Of a DNA stretch of 64,000 bases, positions 31,754-40,388 are shown one piece after another. Both the position numbers and the translations under genes were made by a program. Under the pieces are notes generated by a model. It made no database searches. It worked only from the letters and a program-made list of their open reading frames with translations, and had not been told where the DNA came from. Every line of letters starts with the position of its first letter. Within the stretch, counting starts at the first letter, position 1. Source of the stretch: Neolewinella litorea (GTDB taxonomy: Bacteria; Bacteroidota; Bacteroidia; Chitinophagales; Saprospiraceae); the NCBI RefSeq assembly GCF_004803465.1, contig NZ_SRSF01000009.1, positions 1-64,000 on the forward strand, written 5' to 3'.

Positions 31754-32554
31754 TTATGCTTTTACTTTACGGTTTTGTGCGGTGGCGATGAGTCCCAGGC
31801 CGAGTAGGACGAGGGGGACGCTGAGCCATTGTCCGGTGGTGAGTGATTCGCCGAAGCCGCCCTGGTCGCTTTTGAAGTATTCCCAGATAAAGCGGAACCC
31901 GAAGATGAGAACGAACCAGAGTCCGGTGAGGAAACCCGGTTTCTTGGGGGCGTCGGTCTTCCAGTAAAGGGTGATGAGGATGGCGAACGTGAGGAGGTAG
32001 CTGAGGCTCTCGTAGATCTGTACCGGGTGGCGGGGCACGTCGGCCAGGCTGCTCGGGAAGGCGTTCACGAAGAGGAAGGCCCAGGGGGCGTCGCTCGGGG
32101 TGCCTACTATCTCGCTGTTCATCAGGTTGCCGAAGCGGATCATGGCTCCCACCAGGGCGATCGGGGCGGCTACCTTGTCGCTGATCCAGAAAAAGGATTT
32201 CTTGCTCACGTACCGACTGAAGAGCCAGAGGGCCGTCACCACGCCGATCACGCCGCCGTGGCTGGCGAGTCCGCCCTCCCAGATCTTGAGGATATCACCG
32301 GGGTGCTGGCTGTAGTAGTCCCACTGGTAGAACAGGATATGACCCAGCCGGGCACCAAGCACCGTACCGGCGATCAGGAAATAGAAGCAGTAATCGAGCC
32401 AGGCTTCGGGGGCCCCTTCCCGCAGGAACATCCGGCGCACCATCATGAAGCCCAGCAGGAAGCCGATGGCGAACATCATGCCGTACCACCGCAGGGTGAT
32501 GGGGCCGATGGTGAAAATTTCGGGGGAGGCGTCCCAGGTGATGTATAACAGCAT
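31754..32554 (-). CDS. lgt: prolipoprotein diacylglyceryl transferase
   Basis: A 266-residue inner-membrane protein with about seven helices; ATG 32554 (MLLYITWDASPEIFTIGPIT) is preferred to a GTG five codons upstream because it matches the usual Lgt N-terminus. Key features are intact: GGLASHGGVIG with the essential His, MIRFGNLMNSEIVG with the Lgt signature Arg and Asn, and RHPVQIYES. It attaches diacylglycerol to prolipoproteins, the first step of lipoprotein maturation, and serves the many lipoproteins of this cell (SusD, GldB and others here). It is the last gene of a minus-strand run after lysS, the aldo/keto reductase and the GMC oxidoreductase. Confidence 0.93.
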   Translation of the reverse strand: MLLYITWDASPEIFTIGPITLRWYGMMFAIGFLLGFMMVRRMFLREGAPEAWLDYCFYFLIAGTVLGARLGHILFYQWDYYSQHPGDILKIWEGGLASHGGVIGVVTALWLFSRYVSKKSFFWISDKVAAPIALVGAMIRFGNLMNSEIVGTPSDAPWAFLFVNAFPSSLADVPRHPVQIYESLSYLLTFAILITLYWKTDAPKKPGFLTGLWFVLIFGFRFIWEYFKSDQGGFGESLTTGQWLSVPLVLLGLGLIATAQNRKVKA

Positions 32555-32570
32555 ATCGTGGTTCAGCACC

Positions 32571-33986
32571 CTAGGAGGTCATGGGGTAGGCCCGCTCGAG
32601 GTGTTCCTCGATCAGACAGAAACCCGCCCCGGTAGGGTTGATGGATTTGGCGCTTCGGAACAGCGCGGTAGAAAAGTGGTACAGGTTCGACGTGCCCCGC
32701 ACCCGGAAGTCGCGGTCGACGGGCGCGCGCGCATCCTCCCCCATGCGGATGAAGCCTACGGGATGGTAGGTGTCTTCCAGTTTCTCGTACTCGTGAATGT
32801 CGGTAAAGAGTTCCTCGTAGCAGTGGCCCTCGGCGTCGAGCACCTGTTTGATCTTCTTTTTCGCTTCGGCGATGGCCGCGCGGTCACTGTGGCTCACCGA
32901 CCAGTTGACGCGGATGCCGGGCTCGCCGAATTTGTCGGTTTCCTCCGAGACCACCACCTCATTATCCGTTTCGTCTCCCTGCTCGATGTCAAGCTGGAGG
33001 CTCCAGTCGTTGCGGTGAATGTGCAACTTGCGCAGAAAGAGCAGTTTCGTGCCGAAGAGGGCCAAAAATGCGAAACTCTGCGCCACTTCGCCGAAGCTGG
33101 TACCGCCCTCCTGCCGGCCGAACATGGCCTTCTTGAGCACGGTGAATGCCGCTACATCCTTGTTGGGCACCACGTGGGCAAAGTTTACCCTGCCCCCCTG
33201 CGTATTGACCAGCAGGCGCTTGGTGAACAGGGAAGTGCCGACGAATTGCGGGGTGAAATCCACGCCGTGCAGCACGGGAGGGGAGTTCTTCACCCGGAAG
33301 AGTTCTACGCTCACGTGGTCGCCGAGGTTCTTTCCGAGATCGGTATTGGCCAGGGTTTCGTTGTCCAGCTTGCTCAGCAGGCGGCAGCTTTCGAGGGCTC
33401 CGGAGGTGAGGTAGAAGCGGTCGGCCTTCACCACGGAATCTTTACCGTCGACGGTGCGGATGTGCACCCCCTTGATCGTACCATCGGGGGCGGTGGTGAA
33501 TCCGGTGACGCGGGTGTTCTTCAGCCAGCGCACGGCCTCCTTGTCCTTTTTACCGAGGCGTTTGAAGAGGTTTCGCTTGAAATAGCCGAGCCAGATGCCG
33601 TTCTTGACCCGTGGGTCTTCCTTTTCACGCAGTTTCTTCTTCCTGCCGAGCAATTCGCGGAGCACGCGGCCGCGGTGGCGGTTGTTGAGCTCCACTATGT
33701 AGTTCCAGTCGGGGTCGTCCGTGACGACGTCCCGCTCGTCGAAGAAAAGGATCTGTCCGCCCCAGCGGGCCGAGGTGCCGCCGAGCCCAAAGTACCGTCC
33801 GAAGCGCGATACCTTGCTCGTATCCGAAGCCGTAGCTACGCCGGCCTCCTCGGAACTCTTCGTGGTTTCGTTGCCGACCTCCACGACAGTGATGTCCAGC
33901 ATATCGCCGTAACGTTCGCGGAGTTGCCTGAGAAGGTAGGACCCGTAGGTGCCACAGCCGATAATACATACACTAGGTCGGTCCAT
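32571..33986 (-). CDS. GMC-family FAD-dependent oxidoreductase
   Basis: A 471-residue protein. The N-terminus has a dinucleotide-binding fold (PSVCIIGCGTYGSYLLRQL), followed by GGTSARWGGQILFFDERD, typical of the FAD-binding part of GMC oxidoreductases. The C-terminus has the GMC_oxred_C pattern: DTYHPVGFIRMGEDARAPVD, then SNLYHFSTALFRSAKSINPT. The His in the HPVG segment is a candidate active-site residue. It oxidises an alcohol of unknown identity. It begins five bases after the aldo/keto reductase stop and precedes lgt by 16 bases, so the genes are cotranscribed. Paired with the aldo/keto reductase it could act on a sugar or polyol. Confidence 0.8.
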   Translation of the reverse strand: MDRPSVCIIGCGTYGSYLLRQLRERYGDMLDITVVEVGNETTKSSEEAGVATASDTSKVSRFGRYFGLGGTSARWGGQILFFDERDVVTDDPDWNYIVELNNRHRGRVLRELLGRKKKLREKEDPRVKNGIWLGYFKRNLFKRLGKKDKEAVRWLKNTRVTGFTTAPDGTIKGVHIRTVDGKDSVVKADRFYLTSGALESCRLLSKLDNETLANTDLGKNLGDHVSVELFRVKNSPPVLHGVDFTPQFVGTSLFTKRLLVNTQGGRVNFAHVVPNKDVAAFTVLKKAMFGRQEGGTSFGEVAQSFAFLALFGTKLLFLRKLHIHRNDWSLQLDIEQGDETDNEVVVSEETDKFGEPGIRVNWSVSHSDRAAIAEAKKKIKQVLDAEGHCYEELFTDIHEYEKLEDTYHPVGFIRMGEDARAPVDRDFRVRGTSNLYHFSTALFRSAKSINPTGAGFCLIEEHLERAYPMTS

Positions 33987-33991
33987 AAAAA

Positions 33992-34903
33992 CTATACCTT
34001 AACGGATTGCAGGAGGTATTCCCGAAAACGGGTAATAACGTGTGGGGGCAGTTGTTTGTCCGACCTCCACAGCCGGACCACCTCTTTGATATTTTCGTTC
34101 CGGGAGGAGGAGAAAAGGGTGATCCCGAAATCCTTGTCCTCCTTGTAGTAGGCCAGACAAAGTTCCGCGGCGGAAATATCCGACACCTCATTTTCGCGGA
34201 GAAATTCCCGGGCCTGTCCCATAATGGCAAAGACGCCGAAGCGGTAGTAGCGCCGCCCTGGCAGATCGTCGGTAATCGTTTCCCGAAACCGCTTGCTGAG
34301 GTCGTCGCCGAACTGGATTGCGGTGTACGCCTCACGCAGCGGCTCACCGCCGTAGATGTCGTCGAAGCTGCCGGCCAGTCCCAGGTGGCGCACCTTGCCA
34401 GCTTCCTTCAGCTTTAGCAGGCGCTCCACTACGTCGTCCTGATTGGCCAGCGGGGAGGCGATGCGATGGAGCATGAAATTGTCGACGTAGTCGGTCCGCA
34501 GTTCCTTGAGGCTGTGGTGAAGGCTGTCTTCCAGCCGCTGTGGGTCGATACTGGTTGTGTAGGAGAAGGCGTGGTGGTGCTGGCTGCCCGACACCTTTAC
34601 CGCCGTCGAAAGCAACCGCTTCAGCGGGGTGCGCACCAGGTTGAAGGCCGGCATGAGGGCGAAGGGTATCCGCCTCGGGGTGATCCCGAACTTGGTGGTG
34701 ACGGTCACCGCGTCGCGGCGGTCGCGAATGAACTTGCCGAGCAGCATCTCCGCGTGCCCGAAGCAATAGGCCGGGGCCGTATCGAAGTGGACCACGCCCT
34801 GATCGAAGGCCGTCTCCAGGTTGCGGACGGCCCCGCGTACGGTGTAGTTTCTTCCCAGGGAGGAAGTTCCAAATCCCAGATTGACTTGATCGGCGTTGCG
34901 CAT
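33992..34903 (-). CDS. aldo/keto reductase
   Basis: A 303-residue cytoplasmic TIM-barrel enzyme; ATG 34903 (MRNADQVNLGFGTSSLG) is chosen over an upstream TTG. The catalytic tetrad is visible: Asp and Tyr in HFDTAPAYCFGHAE, Lys in VTTKFGIT, His in NFMLHRIASPL. The C-terminal segment (FGITLFSSSRNENIKEVV) is the NADP(H)-binding region. It reduces an aldehyde or ketone of unknown identity. It lies 27 bases after lysS and five bases before the GMC oxidoreductase. The tight spacing suggests the two oxidoreductases share a pathway. Confidence 0.88.
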   Translation of the reverse strand: MRNADQVNLGFGTSSLGRNYTVRGAVRNLETAFDQGVVHFDTAPAYCFGHAEMLLGKFIRDRRDAVTVTTKFGITPRRIPFALMPAFNLVRTPLKRLLSTAVKVSGSQHHHAFSYTTSIDPQRLEDSLHHSLKELRTDYVDNFMLHRIASPLANQDDVVERLLKLKEAGKVRHLGLAGSFDDIYGGEPLREAYTAIQFGDDLSKRFRETITDDLPGRRYYRFGVFAIMGQAREFLRENEVSDISAAELCLAYYKEDKDFGITLFSSSRNENIKEVVRLWRSDKQLPPHVITRFREYLLQSVKV

Positions 34904-34930
34904 AAGGGGAACTAATCTAGACAACGCAAC

Positions 34931-36475
34931 CTAAGCCTCCTTATTTTTCGCGCCCGCGGCGGGCAGGGGCTTCATCTGCGGGAAGAACAGTACTTCCTGA
35001 ATGCTCTTCTGGCCCGTGAGCAGCATCACCAGCCGGTCGATGCCGATGCCGATGCCCGCCGTAGGCGGCATGCCGTATTCGAGGGCCCGCAGGAAGTCTT
35101 CATCCGTGGCCATGGCCTCGTCGTCGCCGCGCTGGGCGAGTTGCAACTGATCCTCGAAGCGCTCCCGCTGGTCAATCGGATCGTTGAGCTCGGAGTAGGC
35201 GTTGGCGATCTCCTTGCCGTTGACCATCAGTTCGAAGCGCTCGACCAGTCCTTCCTTGCTGCGGTGCTTCTTGGTCAGGGGCGACATCTCCACCGGGTAG
35301 TCGATGATGAAGGTGGGCTGGATCAGGTGGCCTTCGACCTTCTCGCCGAAAATCTCGTCGATGAGCTTGCCGCGGCCCATGGTCTTGTCTACGTGGACGT
35401 GCAGCCGCCTGGCGATGGCGCGCAGTTCTTCCTCGTCGGCCCCGTCGATGTTCTCGCCGGTGTATTCGCGAATGGCGTCGGCCATGGTGAGGCGGCGGTA
35501 GGGACCCTTGAAGTCGATCTCGTGCTCGCCGGCCTTCACTTTGGTGGTGCCGTTGACCGCCTGCACGGCGTGCTCCAGCAGTTGCTCGCAGGTCTCCATC
35601 ATCCAGTGGTAGTCCTTGTAGGCTACGTAGAATTCCACGGCGGTGAACTCGGGGTTGTGGGTGCGGTCCATACCCTCATTGCGGAACATCTTGGCGAACT
35701 CGTACACGCCGTCGAAGCCGGCCACAATGAGCCGCTTCAGGTAAAGCTCATTTGCGATGCGGAGGTACATCGGCACGTCCAGCGTGTTGTGGTGGGTCTT
35801 GAAGGGCCGGGCCGCCGCGCCGCCGTGAATGGGTTGCAGGATGGGGGTTTCTACTTCCATCAGGCCCAGGTCGTCGAGAAACTGCCGCATTGAGGTGATC
35901 AGGCGGCTGCGCTTGCGGAAAATTTCTTTGTACTGGGGGTTGACCGTCAGGTCGACGTATCGCATGCGGTAGCGAAGCTCCGGATCCTTGAATTCATCGT
36001 AGACGTGGCCCTCGTCGTCACGCTTCGGGGTGGGCAGGGGGCGCAGCGACTTGCCCAGGAAGGTGAGTTCCTTGACGTGCACCGAAATTTCGCCCGTGCG
36101 GGTCTTGAATACGAACCCCTTGACGCCGATAAAATCGCCCAGGTCGAGCAATTTCTTGAACAGGGTATTGTACAGGGTTTTATCCTCGCCGGGGGCAATA
36201 TCGTCGCGGCTCACGTAGAGTTGGATGCGGCCGCTGCTGTCCTGCAGGTTGGCGAAGGCGGCCTTGCCCATGATGCGCTGCGACATGATCCGGCCGGCCA
36301 GGGTGACGTCCTGCAGGTTGGTTACCTGCCCGTCCGCGTCGGTTTCTACCTGCTCGAGGATGTCGGCGGCCAGGTGGGTCACCGGAAAGAGGGCGGCGGG
36401 GAAGGGGTCGATACCGAGTTCGCGGATCCTGGCGAGGTTGTCGCGGCGGATTTTTTCCTGGTCGGTGAGTTCCAT
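34931..36475 (-). CDS. lysS: lysyl-tRNA synthetase, class II
   Basis: A 514-residue enzyme starting at ATG 36475 ([20 protein letters not shown]). The N-terminal OB-fold anticodon-binding domain includes [18 protein letters not shown]. The catalytic domain has motif 2 ([15 protein letters not shown]) and motif 3 ([16 protein letters not shown]). It charges tRNA-Lys. The length is standard for LysS. It begins a minus-strand group with the aldo/keto reductase, the GMC oxidoreductase and lgt. A terminator separates it from tatA upstream, so its promoter should lie in 36476-36555. A run of residues upstream of ATG 36475 is open but not family-like and was excluded. Confidence 0.97.
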   Translation of the reverse strand: MELTDQEKIRRDNLARIRELGIDPFPAALFPVTHLAADILEQVETDADGQVTNLQDVTLAGRIMSQRIMGKAAFANLQDSSGRIQLYVSRDDIAPGEDKTLYNTLFKKLLDLGDFIGVKGFVFKTRTGEISVHVKELTFLGKSLRPLPTPKRDDEGHVYDEFKDPELRYRMRYVDLTVNPQYKEIFRKRSRLITSMRQFLDDLGLMEVETPILQPIHGGAAARPFKTHHNTLDVPMYLRIANELYLKRLIVAGFDGVYEFAKMFRNEGMDRTHNPEFTAVEFYVAYKDYHWMMETCEQLLEHAVQAVNGTTKVKAGEHEIDFKGPYRRLTMADAIREYTGENIDGADEEELRAIARRLHVHVDKTMGRGKLIDEIFGEKVEGHLIQPTFIIDYPVEMSPLTKKHRSKEGLVERFELMVNGKEIANAYSELNDPIDQRERFEDQLQLAQRGDDEAMATDEDFLRALEYGMPPTAGIGIGIDRLVMLLTGQKSIQEVLFFPQMKPLPAAGAKNKEA

Positions 36476-36554
36476 GGGGTCTAGATTAAGTTGCAGCGGG
36501 CAAAGGTACGGTATTGATGCGAGCGGCCGGCCTGCGGGGCGGGGCGGGGGCGCA

Positions 36555-36600
36555 CAACAAAAAAGCCTCTCCACCCCGGGGGATGGAGAAGCTTTTCTGA
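36555..36600 (-). terminator. Rho-independent terminator after tatA
   Basis: AAAAGC (36561-36566) and GCTTTT (36591-36596) close a long stem with CTCTCCACCCC/GGGGGATGGAGA inside, having one or two mismatches. On the minus strand the stem is followed by TTTTTTGTTG, a good U-tract for stopping tatA transcription before lysS. Confidence 0.8.
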
Positions 36601-36619
36601 CCGGGTAGAAGCCGGTGTA

Positions 36620-36913
36620 CTAGTCGTTGTCGCGGGTAATAAAAGACTCCTCTTTCTGGCGGCGGGCTTCGCGTTCGCGGAGCTCACGCAGTTCGCGGGC
36701 GTCTCTTTCGCGTTGTTCTTCTTCCTTCATTCCCTCCTTAAGTTCCTGTTCCAGGGAGCCTTTGGCGGTATTGAATTCACGGATACCCTTACCGATGCCG
36801 CGCATCAGCTCAGGAATTTTCTTACCGCCGAAGAGCAGCAAAATAGCAAAGAAGACCAGGATCATCTCCGGGCCGATGGCATTGAGGAAAAGCAGCGTGG
36901 TATTCATCTTCAT
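36620..36913 (-). CDS. tatA: Sec-independent translocase subunit TatA/E
   Basis: A 97-residue protein from ATG 36913 (MKMNTTLLFL); ATG 36907 is also possible. It has a single N-terminal transmembrane helix with PEMILVFFAILLLFGGKKIP, the conserved FGxKKxPEL hinge, then an amphipathic helix (GIGKGIREFNTAKGSLEQEL) and a highly charged tail (QRERDARELRELREREARR). TatA oligomers form the Tat channel for folded proteins. tatC is not adjacent. A likely Tat substrate, the Gfo/Idh/MocA protein at 42691, is in the window. Confidence 0.93.
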   Translation of the reverse strand: MKMNTTLLFLNAIGPEMILVFFAILLLFGGKKIPELMRGIGKGIREFNTAKGSLEQELKEGMKEEEQRERDARELRELREREARRQKEESFITRDND

Positions 36914-37237
36914 CGTAGTTGAAAGCGTCATCAAAGATAACGCAAGTTAGTGGATAACGTGTCGGCGGCCTGTTGAGTTGTTCGCCCCCACCGTTAGTTC
37001 CGAGTCGCAGAGCTTCGCCCCGTTCCATCCATTGAGTACAACTTACGGCGTCCGGGGGTTGACGGATTCAGGTCAAGGTTCCAGGGGCGGCGGCGCGCAG
37101 GTGCCTGGCCCATTGCCGTGAAAGCCATGTCAGGCCTTGACTTCCCGGGACTAAACCCATACCTTATACGTGTATCTTTTTGCGTACTGGTCGGCCCCGG
37201 ACCACGAAATCCACCCACCTTTGACAAACCAATCAGC
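36914..37237. other. intergenic region between divergent genes
   Basis: About 320 bases between the divergent tatA and the large unknown gene. It contains the GC-rich motif GGCGCGCAGGTGCC (37092-37105) found in other gaps, and a CACCTTTG sequence shortly before 37238 that resembles a -7 box. Nothing else was recognised. Confidence 0.4.
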
Positions 37238-39220
37238 ATGCCTGCCCCCCTACTGGCCGGCCTCGGCGCCAAGGGAGTTTCCGAACTGGTAGCAATCGGC
37301 GCCATCGTCGCCAGCACGGGTACGACGGTGGCTACCCTGCCCGACGCTTACGTGACCATCGGCTCCATTTCCCTGTCTATGGCATCCGCCGGAACCATTT
37401 ACGTGGGCGACCGCTTTATCCTCACCGGGCACGTAGAAGTGTCCTACGGGGAGGTGAGCGCCGGAGAAGGCAGCATCAAGGTCGAGATCATCGAGGAAGG
37501 CATGGGCGTATTGAAAACCAAGGTGATCCGGGGCCAGGCGCCGAAGGAGAGGGTGACCATCCGACTAGTAGGGCAGACCATCAGCCACGGGAAGAAATTT
37601 TACTACCTGCGGGCCACCCCAACCGGGGAGGAGGACAAATCGTGGTTGCCAACGGGCGATACCGTAGTCACCAAACCGGCCACCACCTCCAGTGCCCTGG
37701 CCATCGACGTCCAGAAGCCCCTCTCCTTTTCTACCAAGCTCCTGACGGCCTCGGTGAACCACGGGGAGCAGGCGCGGGCCATCATGAAGGTGACCAACCA
37801 CAGCGAGTCGAAGGCCCTGTGCGGGGCGAGTATTGCCAGCAGCAACGATAACCTGGGGTCCACTTGGCTGCTGCCGGGAACTTCTGATCTTCGCATCGTC
37901 GATCACCGGGGAGGCCACCCCGGCGACGACCACGCGGACGAGCAGACCTTTTACTTTGAGCCGGTTCAACATTGGTTCCATTTCCACTCCATCAGGTTCA
38001 GCGGTCTGCCCTTCGTGGCCTACGACCAGCTCCTCCCGGCCAAGGTCAAAATTTTCGATCCCCTTCCCGTCATCTGCAAGGGCCGGCAGGCCGATCGCCG
38101 CGTCGGCTACCTGCCGGGGCACACATTCCCCGGAGTGAACGAGGGGGAATACGCCTACGCCTGCCACGCCTGGAACGAGAACGAGGAGGGGCTCCCGGCA
38201 ACGGCCACCTTGCGCGACGACTACGGCAATACGCTCACGACCGAATCCGGAAGCGATGGCAAACTTATCCTGCAAGGGGGGCTGCTGGGCGAGGTCGCGA
38301 CCCTGACCATCCAGCCCCAGGACGAATACTACGCCGCTTATTCGCTGCGGTTGCTGCTGGACCAGTCCTTCCTTAGCGACAGCGACAATGCGTACGTCTT
38401 CCACCCCCGCCCCCTTCCCCCGATCGAAGGAGTGGTACTGTTCCCGGGGGCCGGCCGGGTGCTGCCCGGCACTTTGGTCCAGTTGATTGATGGCCAGGAC
38501 GAGTTGATCCAGGAAACAACCACCGATGCCGAAGGCACCTTCTCCCTACCCGTCACTGCGGGCCTCTTTCGAAGTGGCACCCCTCACCTTCGGACCAGGC
38601 TGCCCTGGAACCTGACCTACGACTGGACGGATCCGGAGCCAGCCATCGAACTGACCTATGCGTCGGTTGCCGTCGGAGACCGAACCATCGTTGTGAAAGC
38701 TACCGTACCACCCGCAGAGGATTGGGTTACCATTACCGCGCGGGCCGGATACAAGGACTTTGCCAGCGGTGAACTCGTTCCCGTCGGAGGGGTAGAGATC
38801 GTGGTCCGTACCGAAACCCAACAGGTAGTGGACTCCGCCGTCAGCGACGCCAACGGCAAGTTTTCCTTCAGCGTCAATCCCGGGCGGTACATCCTGGAGG
38901 TGGTCAACGTCGAGGATCTCGGCTACCGGGCCGTCTCGTCGGGAGTGGTGGAACTGCGCTCCAGTCGGTCGGACGTAAACCTGATGCTGCGCTTTCCCTC
39001 CCCGGAATTGGAATACGTGACCCCCAGCGTCCTGTGGTGGAACGGCGGCGACATGGAAGGGGACCGCCTCCTCCTACTGGCGGGTGGGGAGGTCCTCCAG
39101 GAGTGGGAAGGCGCGGAAGAAGGGCGGTACCTGGACCTGCGAGAACTAACGGAGGCTCCGTACCGTCAACTGGCCATCGGTCGCGGCGACCACCGGGGGC
39201 CGGGCCGGATACTGGAGTAG
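37238..39220 (+). CDS. large protein of unknown function with carboxypeptidase-regulatory-like repeats
   Basis: A 660-residue protein from ATG 37238 (MPAPLLAGLGAKGVSELVAI); the open frame extends upstream but lacks protein-like sequence. There is no signal peptide. Instead the N-terminus has a glycine/alanine-rich hydrophobic stretch (AIGAIVASTGTTVATLPDAY). Residues about 50-170 and 190-330 look like beta-rich domains of unknown type. At least two segments resemble beta-sandwich CarboxypepD_reg domains: IEGVVLFPGAGRVLPGTLVQ with TDAEGTFSLPV (about 405-470) and GGVEIVVRT with SDANGKFSFSVNPGRYILEV (about 545-600). I do not recognise the whole protein. It may be part of a secreted or contractile structure, but nothing nearby supports that. 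Confidence 0.6.
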   Translation: MPAPLLAGLGAKGVSELVAIGAIVASTGTTVATLPDAYVTIGSISLSMASAGTIYVGDRFILTGHVEVSYGEVSAGEGSIKVEIIEEGMGVLKTKVIRGQAPKERVTIRLVGQTISHGKKFYYLRATPTGEEDKSWLPTGDTVVTKPATTSSALAIDVQKPLSFSTKLLTASVNHGEQARAIMKVTNHSESKALCGASIASSNDNLGSTWLLPGTSDLRIVDHRGGHPGDDHADEQTFYFEPVQHWFHFHSIRFSGLPFVAYDQLLPAKVKIFDPLPVICKGRQADRRVGYLPGHTFPGVNEGEYAYACHAWNENEEGLPATATLRDDYGNTLTTESGSDGKLILQGGLLGEVATLTIQPQDEYYAAYSLRLLLDQSFLSDSDNAYVFHPRPLPPIEGVVLFPGAGRVLPGTLVQLIDGQDELIQETTTDAEGTFSLPVTAGLFRSGTPHLRTRLPWNLTYDWTDPEPAIELTYASVAVGDRTIVVKATVPPAEDWVTITARAGYKDFASGELVPVGGVEIVVRTETQQVVDSAVSDANGKFSFSVNPGRYILEVVNVEDLGYRAVSSGVVELRSSRSDVNLMLRFPSPELEYVTPSVLWWNGGDMEGDRLLLLAGGEVLQEWEGAEEGRYLDLRELTEAPYRQLAIGRGDHRGPGRILE

Positions 39221-39244
39221 GCGCAGAGCTAGGGCCTCATCCAT

Positions 39245-39826
39245 TCAGTGACAGCACTGCGCAGCCACCCCTTCCTCAACGGTACAGTACCGCCCCCGGG
39301 ATTCGGCGAACCAGCGACAGCCGCGGCGGTGCCGCTTGCCGCTGTTCGTTGATAGCCAATACTGCTGGTCGGCGGCCGGTTGCTCGGGAGCCGCAGCCCT
39401 GGATTCGGGGGTGATGTCCGGAAAATCATCCGGGTAGACCCAGGTCTTGATCTTACCCTCAAGTCCGCCATGCGTAAGTGCGGCATTGAGCTGAATGAAG
39501 TATTTCCGGTCACCGGGGTCGCGCAGGATGAGAATGATTCCGGCCCGCCGGTTTGTCTGCAAACCGTACCACAGGGCCTGTCCGATGCTTTCCTTCCACT
39601 TCGGCGCCCAGTCTACCTCGATGGCGTGGACGTCGGTGAGGATATCCACGCGCCCGCTGGTCACGGATACTTCGGTGCGGCCGCCGAGTGACCGGGCCAG
39701 GGCGCGGGTATAGTCGGATTCGGACTGCCCCGTCAGGCAGACGGGCAGTACAAAAAGCAAAAGGATGAAATGCGGCAAGAGAGCGTACGCTTGGTCTGGA
39801 AATGCGGTGGGTGAGGGAAGGTACAC
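39245..39826 (-). CDS. secreted PD-(D/E)XK-like protein with a Cys/His-rich tail
   Basis: A 193-residue protein, start at GTG 39826, with a hydrophobic signal segment (LLPHFILLLFVLPVCLTG). Residues about 45-110 read LGGRTEVSVTSGRVDILT, HAIEVDWAPKWKESIGQALW: a D...E-x-D pattern, resembling a PD-(D/E)XK fold. The C-terminal 40 residues (YWLSTNSGKRHRRGCRWFAE, RYCTVEEGVAAQC) form a small Cys/His-rich module that in other bacteria follows secreted nuclease-like or surface domains. I know of related hypothetical proteins, but no confirmed activity. It converges with the unknown gene on its left across about 25 bases. Confidence 0.6.
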   Translation of the reverse strand: MYLPSPTAFPDQAYALLPHFILLLFVLPVCLTGQSESDYTRALARSLGGRTEVSVTSGRVDILTDVHAIEVDWAPKWKESIGQALWYGLQTNRRAGIILILRDPGDRKYFIQLNAALTHGGLEGKIKTWVYPDDFPDITPESRAAAPEQPAADQQYWLSTNSGKRHRRGCRWFAESRGRYCTVEEGVAAQCCH

Positions 39827-39904
39827 CCGCCCCGCCGGACGGCCCCCTCGTTTTACCCTAACTTACCGATAAGCGGCGGACACCCCCGCCCCAAAGCGTA
39901 CGCC

Positions 39905-40240
39905 ATGGCAGTTTCCGAAGACTTCATCACCTATCTACACGAGCAGCTGGCCGATCTGGGGGAGATAACCGGCAAAAAGATGTTCGGCGGCTACGGCTTC
40001 TTCCACGAAGGGAAGATGTTTGCCATGGTCGGCAACGGCGCTTTCCGTCTGAAGGTAGACGACACCAACCGGCGGGAGTTCCTGGACCACGGCATGGAGC
40101 CCTTTCATTCCGGCGGCAAGAAAAAGGGGATGCCTTACTGGGAAGTCCCCGTTGAGGTCCTCGAAGACCGATCCAGGGTGACGGCGTGGGCCCGCAAGTC
40201 AATCGCCATCGCCCACGCCGCCCCGGCCGGGAAAAAATGA
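39905..40240 (+). CDS. TfoX/Sxy N-terminal domain protein
   Basis: A 111-residue cytoplasmic protein from ATG 39905. It matches the TfoX N-terminal domain: LADLGEITGKKMFGGYGFFHEG, MFAMVGNGAFRLKVDDTNRR, then MPYWEVPVEVLEDRSRVTAWA. In gamma-proteobacteria TfoX/Sxy regulates competence. Single-domain versions like this one are widespread in other phyla and their role is unclear, so a competence function is not assumed. It has no operon partners. Confidence 0.85.
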   Translation: MAVSEDFITYLHEQLADLGEITGKKMFGGYGFFHEGKMFAMVGNGAFRLKVDDTNRREFLDHGMEPFHSGGKKKGMPYWEVPVEVLEDRSRVTAWARKSIAIAHAAPAGKK

Positions 40241-40388
40241 TCAGTCCCCCGGTAACCCCAAGGATATCGGCCCGCCAACCACGCCCAGCCCGCCATTTCC
40301 GCCGGCGCCGGAACCCGCGCTCCGCCGCCCGAACGGTAAAAGCAGCTATCTTCCACCGCGAGATTCCCTGACCTTCTACCACCTCACC

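Noticed and set aside
36476-36574. Upstream extension of lysS to 36574
   Set aside because: The added residues are not LysS-like and overlap the region next to the tatA terminator; ATG 36475 matches the usual N-terminus.
37118-37237. Upstream extension of the unknown protein to 37118
   Set aside because: The segment includes an intergenic-type sequence and a promoter-like CACCTTTG; ATG 37238 is better placed.
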